Shown: positions 55,784-62,724 of the stretch, in pieces
Numbering within the stretch: the first letter of the stretch is position 1
Layout of the letters: each line of letters opens with the position of its first letter
Assembly (NCBI RefSeq): GCF_963662805.1
Contig: NZ_OY759849.1
Span: 13,530 to 77,529, forward strand
Source: an uncultured Cohaesibacter sp.
GTDB taxonomy: Bacteria > Pseudomonadota > Alphaproteobacteria > Rhizobiales > Cohaesibacteraceae
Length of the DNA: 64,000 bases
Direction: 5' to 3'
Position numbers and translations under genes: made by a program
Notes under the pieces: generated by a model
Database searches by the model: none
Told to the model about the DNA's origin: nothing
The model's input: the letters and a program-made list of their open reading frames with translations, nothing else

Positions 55784-56380
55784 ATGCGCGTCAAAACAGA
55801 TGAAAAGCGGCAGGAGATCATCGCCGTCGCATCAAAAGTCTTCGGAGAGCAGGGCTATCACAAAGCCAGCATGTCCGCCATTTCCACGGAGTTGGGAGGC
55901 TCTAAGGCGACACTTTATGGTTACTTCAAATCTAAGGAAGAACTGTTCGCGGCTGTGCTGACAAACACGCTGGAAGAACCCAGTCAGGTGGTCTTCGACA
56001 TCATCGATTCCAGACATGACGATGAGATCGAATCTGTTCTGCTGGACTTTGGCCTCAGCTATTTGAAATTCGTCACCAAGCAGGAAGTCTCAACCCTCGC
56101 CAAGAACGCAATGAACGGCGAATTTTCCGACAAGCTGGGCCCGGAAATCTACAAGAATGGCCCACAGCGAGGTTGGCAGCACGTCGAAGCCCTTCTCGCA
56201 GCTCAGATGAGGAGCGGCGTGTTGGCGTGCCCCTCAGCAAAAATTGCAAGCCTGCATCTCAAGGGACTTCTGGAAAGCGGCATCGTCGAACCGATCCGAT
56301 ACGGACGTGAACCGTATTTCTCCTTTGAAGAAGCCGTCGAAAATGCCGTATCGGTTTTCCTGCGCGCCTATCGCGCCTAA
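55784..56380 (+). CDS. TetR/AcrR-family regulator of the efflux operon
   Basis: A 198-residue regulator with N-terminal helix-turn-helix (AVASKVFGEQGYHKASMSAI, then GSKATLYGYFKSKEELFAAVL) and a TetR C-terminal domain of the AefR-like type (NAVSVFLRAYR near the end). GGAGGAG lies 9 bases before the ATG. It is divergent from the tripartite efflux genes, so it very likely represses them; the inducer is unknown. Confidence 0.9.
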   Translation: MRVKTDEKRQEIIAVASKVFGEQGYHKASMSAISTELGGSKATLYGYFKSKEELFAAVLTNTLEEPSQVVFDIIDSRHDDEIESVLLDFGLSYLKFVTKQEVSTLAKNAMNGEFSDKLGPEIYKNGPQRGWQHVEALLAAQMRSGVLACPSAKIASLHLKGLLESGIVEPIRYGREPYFSFEEAVENAVSVFLRAYRA

Positions 56381-56414
56381 CCCTCCCTGCTAACAGCAGA
56401 GAGCGGATGGCTAA

Positions 56415-57176
56415 TCAAAGACCGTAGGGAGCAATCCCGAGGGAGGCATCCGCAATGCCCTGACGGATGGCGTCAGCCAGTCTCAAGGCATTGGGCGTGT
56501 CGCTATGCACGAGGATGGAATCGATCTTGATCGGGATACTTTGCCCTGTCGTCAGCTTGAGCTTACCGCTTGAGAGCGTCTCGGCCACGCGAACACGGAT
56601 GTCTTCAGGTTCGTGCAGCAAGGCCCCTTCCGTTCCGCGCGGTGCAAGACGTCCCGGCGCACAATAACCTCGGTCGGCAAGGAACGAATAGACCACCTCG
56701 ACACCCTCTTCCTCGGCCACGCGAGAGGCTTCGGTGTCGGCAAGACCAATAAATTTGAGCTTGGGATCATAGGCCTTCATTGCCCGGATCAGAACCGTGG
56801 CCACATCCACATCTTCAAAGGACAGATTGCCAAGAGCGCCATGGAAATTGGCATGGGTGAGCTTTGCTCCGCGATGGTCGGCCAGCGCTCCGAGCGTACC
56901 AAGCTGGGCGATGGTCATCAACTCCAGCTCTTTGAGCGTCATCTTCATCATCCGGCGGCCGAAATTCTGCCTGTCAGGAAATCCGACATGAGCGCCAACC
57001 CGAACCTGATTGTCCTGAGCCAGCGACACGGTTTCGTCCATGATCAACGGATCCCCCGCATGGGCACCGCAGGCAATGTTGGCCGACGTGATCAGCGGCA
57101 TGAGTTCCGCATCCGGAGCGATCCGATAGGGACCAAAGCCCTCACCAAGATCGGAATTGACGTCAATGGATTTCAT
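56415..57176 (-). CDS. pxpA: 5-oxoprolinase subunit A, divergent (LamB/YcsF family)
   Basis: A 253-residue protein of the PxpA family. NSDLGEGFGPYRIAPDAELM is at residues 6-25, ANIACGAHAGDPLIMDETV near 34, VRVGAHVGFPDRQNFGRR near 58, and FHGALGN near 112. With PxpB and PxpC it should open 5-oxoproline-type lactam rings with ATP to give glutamate. Several family blocks are altered: the usual HVKPHGALYN region reads THANFHGALGN, and the ADRAY-type motif reads ADRGYCAPGRLAPRG. This suggests a related but different substrate. It is the last gene, overlapping pxpC by 14 bases. Confidence 0.82.
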   Translation of the reverse strand: MKSIDVNSDLGEGFGPYRIAPDAELMPLITSANIACGAHAGDPLIMDETVSLAQDNQVRVGAHVGFPDRQNFGRRMMKMTLKELELMTIAQLGTLGALADHRGAKLTHANFHGALGNLSFEDVDVATVLIRAMKAYDPKLKFIGLADTEASRVAEEEGVEVVYSFLADRGYCAPGRLAPRGTEGALLHEPEDIRVRVAETLSSGKLKLTTGQSIPIKIDSILVHSDTPNALRLADAIRQGIADASLGIAPYGL

Positions 57177-58176
57177 GAGAAGTCTCCTGAGTGGAGGAAG
57201 GGCTCGTCGGAGCAGGCAAATGGATCATCGCGCATTTCCTGACATCCTCAATGAGCTGCCTCTGCGTTTCCCTCGCCTCACGTGCGTCCGCAAGGGAACA
57301 GGGCACAAAACGCAAGCTGCTGCCAAGCCTTGCCTGAGCGAGCAGCGACAGATCCTCTTCGATCACGACACCAAGTTTGGGATAGCCCCCCGCCGTATTG
57401 GCGTCAGCCAGCTGAATGACCGGCTTCCCTGAGGGAGGGAGCTGAATGGTGCCCGGTAGAATGCCGTGCGACAGCAGCTCCTTGCGAACCTTAGGCACGA
57501 TTTCCGGCCCGTCGAGACGATAGCCCACCCGGTTGCTGTCCTGTGTGATGGTCCAATCGGACGAGGTGAAGCGCGCCTGATTGTCTTCATCATAATCCCC
57601 CCATTCCGCAGCGGGAATGAAGCGCAGCACCGTCGGGACGGCCAATGTCGCGAAGAGGGTTTCCCAGACCGAGGGGCTGAGGCCAAACGCCAGTGGTCGA
57701 TCTTGTCGAGAACTGGTTCGGGCAGCGAGTCGGTCACCCTTTTTGAGCGCATGGCCATCAAGACCACCAAACCCGCCCTTCATGTCCGTTGAAGCAGACC
57801 CAAGAACCGATGGAACATCAAGCCCACCGAGAAATCCGACATATCCGCGCATGCCGGTGGTCGAAAATCCGGTCCTCAAGACCTGACCGGGAAGCAGGGT
57901 TTGCACCCACCATCGCGGCAACGGTTTGCCATCCAGCGTGGCCTTGCAGTCGGCACCGGCAAGACAGATATCGACCCGCTCCAGCACCTTGCATTCAAAG
58001 CCGCCAACGGTGATCTCAACCGCAGCCGCGCCGCAATCGTTGCCAAGCATCGCATTGGCGAGCTGAAGGGCAAGTCGGTCCATGGCACCGGTGCGACCAA
58101 CGCCCAGTGAGCCAAGACCCGTGCGGCCCAAATCCTGAATGGTGCTGAGCAATCCCGGAGCAAGTATCTCGATCAT
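57163..58176 (-). CDS. pxpC: 5-oxoprolinase subunit C (biotin-dependent carboxyltransferase-like)
   Basis: A 337-residue protein of the KipA/PxpC family. IEILAPGLLSTIQDLGRTG and GLGSLGVGRTGAMDRLALQLAN are at residues 2-40, GNDCGAAAVEITVGG near 47, RFIPAAEWGDY near 182, SNRVGYRLDGPE near 210, and LADANTAGGYPKLGVV near 258. It is the partner of PxpB; together they form the phosphorylating or activating part of 5-oxoprolinase. It overlaps pxpB by 4 bases and pxpA by 14, so all three are translationally linked. Confidence 0.88.
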   Translation of the reverse strand: MIEILAPGLLSTIQDLGRTGLGSLGVGRTGAMDRLALQLANAMLGNDCGAAAVEITVGGFECKVLERVDICLAGADCKATLDGKPLPRWWVQTLLPGQVLRTGFSTTGMRGYVGFLGGLDVPSVLGSASTDMKGGFGGLDGHALKKGDRLAARTSSRQDRPLAFGLSPSVWETLFATLAVPTVLRFIPAAEWGDYDEDNQARFTSSDWTITQDSNRVGYRLDGPEIVPKVRKELLSHGILPGTIQLPPSGKPVIQLADANTAGGYPKLGVVIEEDLSLLAQARLGSSLRFVPCSLADAREARETQRQLIEDVRKCAMIHLPAPTSPSSTQETSHEIH

Positions 58177-58847
58177 GCCTTCACGTCCTTCACAACGAAA
58201 CGGATCGTATCGCCCGGAACGATCAACGATGGCGCGTCTCTCTGTTCATCAAAGAAAGACAGATCCGTCTTGCCGATGATATGCCAGCCCGAAGGGGACG
58301 TGCGGGAGATGACACCCGCCTGTGCACCGCCGATGACGACACTGCCCTCATCGACACTGAGGCGAGGCTGGGTCCGGCGCGGCATCGCCAGCCTGGGATC
58401 CATCCCGCCCAGATAGGCAAAGCCGGGCTGGCTCCCAAGTGCATAGGCAACATAGTCCGCCCCGGAATGGAGCGCGATCACCTCGTCGATGCCGAGCCCG
58501 CTGTGCTTGACCAATTCGGGGAGGTCAACGCCAGTTTCACCGCCGTAAACCACCGGAATTTCGATGATCCGGCCCTCGATATCCTGTGGCTCGGTGTCGC
58601 CCCAAAGGCCTTCAAGCACCGACTGCATTTCAAGAGGATCACAATCGGGATCGAGGCACACAAGCAGGGAATGCATCCCCAGCACCGTTTCAACGACCTC
58701 GCAAAGGCCCTCGCAGGCCTTGTCAAAGGCCCAATAGCGGCGCTGGATGTCGTTGGACAGCGGCCCGTCCGACTGCACCAGCAAGGCGGTTGCCCCCATA
58801 TGGGAGATGGTGATGGGAACCGGAGAAAGAGCTTTCGTCTCAGTCAC
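58173..58847 (-). CDS. pxpB: 5-oxoprolinase subunit B
   Basis: A 224-residue protein of the KipI/PxpB family. LPELVKHSGLGIDEVIALHS is near residue 112, then ADYVAYALGSQPGFAYLGGM near 132 and LAMPRRTQPRLSVDEGSVVIGG near 155, followed by GVISRTSPSGWHIIGKT. All the family blocks are present. It overlaps pxpC and lies 75 bases downstream of the RraA-type aldolase gene on the same strand. Confidence 0.9.
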   Translation of the reverse strand: MTETKALSPVPITISHMGATALLVQSDGPLSNDIQRRYWAFDKACEGLCEVVETVLGMHSLLVCLDPDCDPLEMQSVLEGLWGDTEPQDIEGRIIEIPVVYGGETGVDLPELVKHSGLGIDEVIALHSGADYVAYALGSQPGFAYLGGMDPRLAMPRRTQPRLSVDEGSVVIGGAQAGVISRTSPSGWHIIGKTDLSFFDEQRDAPSLIVPGDTIRFVVKDVKA

Positions 58848-58921
58848 AATCCTTGCTTTCTTGTGCAGCCGTCATGCGGGGACATGACCTTTGTTGGGCC
58901 AATATCAGCCCGTTTTATAGC

Positions 58922-59563
58922 TTATTTGGCGTAGGCGCCGGTATAGGTTCCGGCAGCAACAGAGGCAAGGATATCTTCTTCCTTTTTCTGCTGGGCACGG
59001 GTGCAAACCAAAAGGTCCTCGGCCTCTTCGGGAGAAAAGGCGACAACGCCGTCTGCATCCCCGAGGACGATATCACCCGGATGCACCATCATGCCGCCGA
59101 TTGTCACCGGAACATTGAGAGCACCGGGACCGTCCTTGTAGGGCCCGAGATGAATGAAGTCCCGCGCGAAAACCGGAAAATCATTGCAGGAGATATTGTC
59201 AATGTCGCGGATCGCACCGTCAATCACATAACCGGCAGCACCACGCGACTTGGCAATCGCGACCATGATCTCGCCAATCAGGGCACGATCAACATAGCCG
59301 CCACCATCAACCACCAGCACGTCGCCGGGTTTGACCACGTCCAGAGCCCGGTGAATGAAGCCATTGCTGCCCGGAACGACCTTGATCGTCAGGGCTCGCC
59401 CCACCATCACGCCGGAACGGTGGAACGGCTTGATGCCCTTCGCACCGCGCAATCGCTCGAGATTGTCACTCACGTTGGCCACGGCGCAAGTTGCGAACTC
59501 GGCCATCAGCTTTTCGAGCTTGTCATCACTGACAGGCATTGCTGTTGCGCTCAATGCGGTCAT
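58922..59563 (-). CDS. RraA-family protein, HMG/CHA aldolase-like
   Basis: A 213-residue RraA-fold protein. PGDVLVVDGGGYVDRALIGE is near residue 78, and the catalytic Arg-Asp pair occurs in AAGYVIDGAIRDID near 105-118. VHPGDIVLGDADGVVAF near 160 completes the pattern of 4-hydroxy-4-methyl-2-oxoglutarate/4-carboxy-4-hydroxy-2-oxoadipate aldolases, which cleave to pyruvate. Its ATG overlaps the aminotransferase stop and has AGGAGG 7 bases upstream. Catalytic residues being present argues against a pure RNase E-inhibitor role. Confidence 0.83.
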   Translation of the reverse strand: MTALSATAMPVSDDKLEKLMAEFATCAVANVSDNLERLRGAKGIKPFHRSGVMVGRALTIKVVPGSNGFIHRALDVVKPGDVLVVDGGGYVDRALIGEIMVAIAKSRGAAGYVIDGAIRDIDNISCNDFPVFARDFIHLGPYKDGPGALNVPVTIGGMMVHPGDIVLGDADGVVAFSPEEAEDLLVCTRAQQKKEEDILASVAAGTYTGAYAK

Positions 59564-60801
59564 TGGGCAGCCTCCTGATTTTCGTTGGCGTCGGCCAGTT
59601 GCAATTTCGCGACGGCCTTGGCGATGGCGTCCATGCCTTCGGCGATGACCGTCTCGGAAGCAGCAAAGCTCAGGCGCAGAAATCCTGGCAGTCCGTAGGA
59701 TGTGCCATCCATCAGCGCGACATGGGCCTCATCAAGCAGATAGCTGACCAGATCGAGATCGCCCTCAATGACCCCGCCATCAACGGTTTTGCTGCCCAGC
59801 AGTGCGCGCACATCGGGGAAGACATAGAAGGCCGCATCGGGAGCAGTGCAGGTGATGCCGGTCGCGGCGTTGAGGCCCTCGACAATGGCTGCACGGCGCT
59901 TAGTGTAGATGGTGACCATCTCGTCAACACAGGATTGGTCTGCATTGAGAGCGACAGTCGCGGCAGACTGCGAGAAGGAACAGGCGCAGGTCGTGCTCTG
60001 GCCAAGCAGTTTGACCACAGCCTTGGCAAGATCAGGCGGGCACACAGCATAGCCAATTCGCCAGCCGGTCATGGCATAGGCCTTGGACATGCCGTTGACG
60101 ATCACACAGCGATCGGCAATCGACGGATCGACCGCCATCGGCGACAGGTTTTTCACGCCACCAAAGGTGATGTGCTCATAGATCTCATCGGTCATCACCG
60201 CGACATGGGGATGCTTCTTGAGCACCTCGATGAGGCTCAGCCATTCCTCGCGGGTGTATACAGCCCCGGTGGGATTGGAAGGAGAGTTGATGATCAACCA
60301 GCGCGTCCGGCTGGTGATCGCCCCCTCCAGCATCTCAGCCGTCAACTTGAAGCCCGTTTCCGGACCACAAGTGACGACCTTCGGCTCACCACCGTTAAGG
60401 GAAACAATATCGGGATAGCTCACCCAGTAAGGGGCCGGAATAATGACCTCATCGCCCGGATCAAGTGTTGCCGCGAAGATGTCGAAGATCAACTGCTTGG
60501 CACCGTTGGCAACCACGATCTGGCTGGCAGGAACCGAAACACCATTGTCGCGGGCAAGCTTCTCGGCAATGGCCTGCCGCAGGGCCGGAGTGCCTTGAGA
60601 GCCGGTATAGTGAGTGTCACCGGACAGCATGGACTGATGCGCTGCTTCGATGATATGGGACGGCGTATCGAAGTCTGGCTCACCAAGGCAAAAGTCCAGA
60701 ATTTTGACGCCCTGAGCACGCAGCTCATCCACTTTCTGTTTGGCAGCAATGCTCGCGGAAGGCCGAAGCTTGCGGACTTTTTGCGAAATTGTGATCGACA
60801 T
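59560..60801 (-). CDS. PLP-dependent class I aminotransferase
   Basis: A 413-residue fold-type I aminotransferase of the aspartate aminotransferase group. LGEPDFDTPSHIIEAA is near residue 38, INSPSNPTGAVYTREEW near 173, MTDEIYEHITFGG near 203, the PLP Lys in GMSKAYAMTGWRIGYAV near 240, and a carboxylate-binding Arg near LRLSFAAS about 385. It is the first gene of the operon with rraA and pxpBCA, so its amino substrate is probably a 4-substituted glutamate released by PxpABC. The start has GAGG 9 bases upstream; longer frames were trimmed. Confidence 0.88.
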   Translation of the reverse strand: MSITISQKVRKLRPSASIAAKQKVDELRAQGVKILDFCLGEPDFDTPSHIIEAAHQSMLSGDTHYTGSQGTPALRQAIAEKLARDNGVSVPASQIVVANGAKQLIFDIFAATLDPGDEVIIPAPYWVSYPDIVSLNGGEPKVVTCGPETGFKLTAEMLEGAITSRTRWLIINSPSNPTGAVYTREEWLSLIEVLKKHPHVAVMTDEIYEHITFGGVKNLSPMAVDPSIADRCVIVNGMSKAYAMTGWRIGYAVCPPDLAKAVVKLLGQSTTCACSFSQSAATVALNADQSCVDEMVTIYTKRRAAIVEGLNAATGITCTAPDAAFYVFPDVRALLGSKTVDGGVIEGDLDLVSYLLDEAHVALMDGTSYGLPGFLRLSFAASETVIAEGMDAIAKAVAKLQLADANENQEAAQ

Positions 60802-60860
60802 GCGATTAGACCTCATTGACAAATTTGCCGAAAAGGTAGGCGGCATGTCACAGCAAAAAA

Positions 60861-60871
60861 AGCGAATTAAA
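60861..60871 (-). promoter_or_regulatory. Shared element copy 1 (aminotransferase side)
   Basis: On the minus strand TTTAATTCGCT, with its nearer end 60 bases upstream of the aminotransferase ATG. Confidence 0.5.
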
Positions 60872-61052
60872 ATAATTGGAAAGTATCTATTTTAGGAATG
60901 CTCTAGTGAAAACGGGCAATCTCGCAGAAAAATAGAGTGCATGGAACAGCTTAGGCCTAAAGACTGGCAATCAAATGCCATCGACGTTTCAGCAGCCCTG
61001 CCAATCATTAGTAATTCTCTTGCTATCAATTCCTTTTTCTCATGAATCTAAC

Positions 61053-61067
61053 CGAATTTAATTCGCT
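61053..61067 (+). promoter_or_regulatory. Shared element copy 2 (TRAP side), palindromic
   Basis: CGAATTTAATTCGCT includes TTTAATTCGCT as in copy 1 and a 6-bp-arm palindrome. It ends 72 bases upstream of the TRAP binding-protein ATG. Confidence 0.5.
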
Positions 61068-61138
61068 TTCTTTTATTGATGAATTTGTCAAGTATGAGTT
61101 CCAGCCAACATAACACCAGCACCTGAGGAGACTTTCCG

Positions 61139-62101
61139 ATGATTACCCGCAGCTTGGCACTTTTGCTTCTGGCAACTTCGCCTGCACTGGCAGACAATTG
61201 GGATCTGCCGCTTGCATGGCCCGCAGACAACTACATCAGCGTCGGCGCCCAGTCCTTTGCCGATCGCGTTCGCGAAGAAACCGACGGTCGCGTCGACATC
61301 ACCCTGCACACCGGTGGTTCCCTTGGCTTCAAAGGCCCTGAAATGCTTGGTGCCGTTCGTGATGGCCTCGTGCCGATCGGCGACATGCTGATGAACCAGC
61401 AGGTCGGTGACGAGCCGATGCTCGGCCTGACATCCCTGCCCTACTTCCTCTCTTCCTTTGAAGAACTGCAGGCATTCGAGAAATATTTCCGCGCCGATCT
61501 GGAAGACATCTTCGCCAAGAACAACCAGAAACTCCTCTACACCATTCCCTGGCCGCAACAGCAGATCTGGACCAAGGATGAAGTCACCGATCTGGCTTCC
61601 CTCGAAGGCGTGAAGATCCGCTCCTATGACCGCTCGTCCACCGACGTGTTCGCCTCTGCTGACATGACCCCGGTACAGCTGCCTTGGGGTGAGGTCATTC
61701 CGTCCCTTGCTGCCGGCACCATCACCGCAGTGGCAACTTCGTCCCCGTCTGCCGTTGACGGCTCCTTCTGGGAGTTCCTCGGCTATGGCTACCCAACTCG
61801 CCAGACCTGGAACATGAACGCCATGACGGTCAACCTCGACAGCTGGAATGCCCTGAGCGAAGACGATCAGAAAGCACTGAGCTCCATCGCGACCGAAATG
61901 CAGCCCGCCCTGTGGCAGTCCGCTCAGGACGAAGACGACAAGAACATGAAAGTCCTCGCAGAAAAAGGCATGACCCTTGCCCCGATCTCCGATGAACTGC
62001 GTGCCATCCTGACCGAACGCGCCGAAGCACTCCGTGCAACCGCAATCGAATCCATGGGTGACAAAGCCAAAGAAGTTGTCGAAGGCTTCAAAGCACAATA
62101 A
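61139..62101 (+). CDS. TRAP transporter substrate-binding protein, DctP-type
   Basis: A 320-residue periplasmic protein with a signal peptide (MITRSLALLLLATSPALA). DctP family blocks: NYISVGAQSFADRVREETDG near residue 30, LGAVRDGLVPIGDMLMNQQ near 75, GVKIRSYDRSSTDVFASADM near 158 containing the conserved Arg that binds the carboxylate, and PLPWGEV-like VQLPWGEVIPSLAAG near 181. It binds an organic acid or amino-acid derivative. GAGGAG precedes the ATG. The divergent enzyme operon indicates the ligand may be a 5-oxoproline derivative. Confidence 0.9.
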   Translation: MITRSLALLLLATSPALADNWDLPLAWPADNYISVGAQSFADRVREETDGRVDITLHTGGSLGFKGPEMLGAVRDGLVPIGDMLMNQQVGDEPMLGLTSLPYFLSSFEELQAFEKYFRADLEDIFAKNNQKLLYTIPWPQQQIWTKDEVTDLASLEGVKIRSYDRSSTDVFASADMTPVQLPWGEVIPSLAAGTITAVATSSPSAVDGSFWEFLGYGYPTRQTWNMNAMTVNLDSWNALSEDDQKALSSIATEMQPALWQSAQDEDDKNMKVLAEKGMTLAPISDELRAILTERAEALRATAIESMGDKAKEVVEGFKAQ

Positions 62102-62131
62102 GAAGACCGACAATCAATAAACCAGCCAATG

Positions 62132-62163
62132 TTGAGGCGAATGCCTTCGGTCATTCGCCTCAA
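62132..62163 (+). terminator. Intercistronic hairpin between TRAP genes
   Basis: TTGAGGCGAATG pairs with CATTCGCCTCAA (12 bp, 8-base loop) 30 bases after the dctP-type stop. The T-run is weak, so it probably stabilises the binding-protein mRNA and lowers expression of the membrane genes. Confidence 0.7.
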
Positions 62164-62198
62164 TCCTTTATTATCACTCTCACATCGGGAGTCGTGTT

Positions 62199-62717
62199 GT
62201 GAAAATCTTGAGAGCCATTGATCGGCTGTCCATGGGGCTTTCGCTTTTGTCCGGCATCGCATTGGGATGCATGGCCCTGCTGATCGTCGCTGAAATCTTC
62301 CTGCGCAAATTCGCGGGCATCAGCCTTCATTATGTCTGGGAAGTCAGCGTCTTCGCCCATATGTCCGCGGTATTCCTCGGAGCTGGCTGGACCTTGCGCA
62401 CCGGCGGACATATCCGTGTGTCCCTGCTGATCAGCAAACTGCCGCGCCTTGGAGAATGGGTCGCCACCCTCATCGGCCTTGCCATCTCTGGATATATGAG
62501 CAGCGCTCTCATCAAACTGGCATGGACCTATTATGCCAGCGGTCGCACCAGCGGCTCGGTTACCAACACACCGCTGGCCATCCCGGCCACCATCATCGCC
62601 TTCGGCGCCACTATGATGACGCTGCAGATCCTCCTGCGCGCCGTGCGGCTTGCCCTTGGCGAGGCTCCTGACCTCGATACGACGGGCGAAGAAAACCCTT
62701 CCCCGATTATGGATTGA
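62199..62717 (+). CDS. TRAP transporter small membrane subunit, DctQ-type
   Basis: A 172-residue protein with four hydrophobic helices (about 10-32, 45-65, 86-106 and 125-147). The family pattern EIFLRKFAGISLHYVWEVSV at residues 31-50 and TLRTGGHIRVSLL near 66 are clear. It links the binding protein to the large permease subunit. The start is GTG with GGGAG 7 bases upstream. Confidence 0.87.
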   Translation: MKILRAIDRLSMGLSLLSGIALGCMALLIVAEIFLRKFAGISLHYVWEVSVFAHMSAVFLGAGWTLRTGGHIRVSLLISKLPRLGEWVATLIGLAISGYMSSALIKLAWTYYASGRTSGSVTNTPLAIPATIIAFGATMMTLQILLRAVRLALGEAPDLDTTGEENPSPIMD

Positions 62718-62724
62718 TGCCGAC

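Larger units (their letters stand above)
60802..61138. other. 337-base divergent promoter region
   Basis: No gene. AGCGAATTAAA occurs at 60861-60871 and inverted at 61057-61067. Each copy sits 60-75 bases from the start it faces and in the same orientation relative to it. CGAATTTAATTCG at 61053-61065 is also a 13-bp palindrome. These look like the binding sites of one regulator for both operons. Confidence 0.6.

Noticed and set aside
59539..60819. 426-codon open frame on the plus strand
   Set aside because: Antisense to the aminotransferase gene, which has intact PLP motifs.
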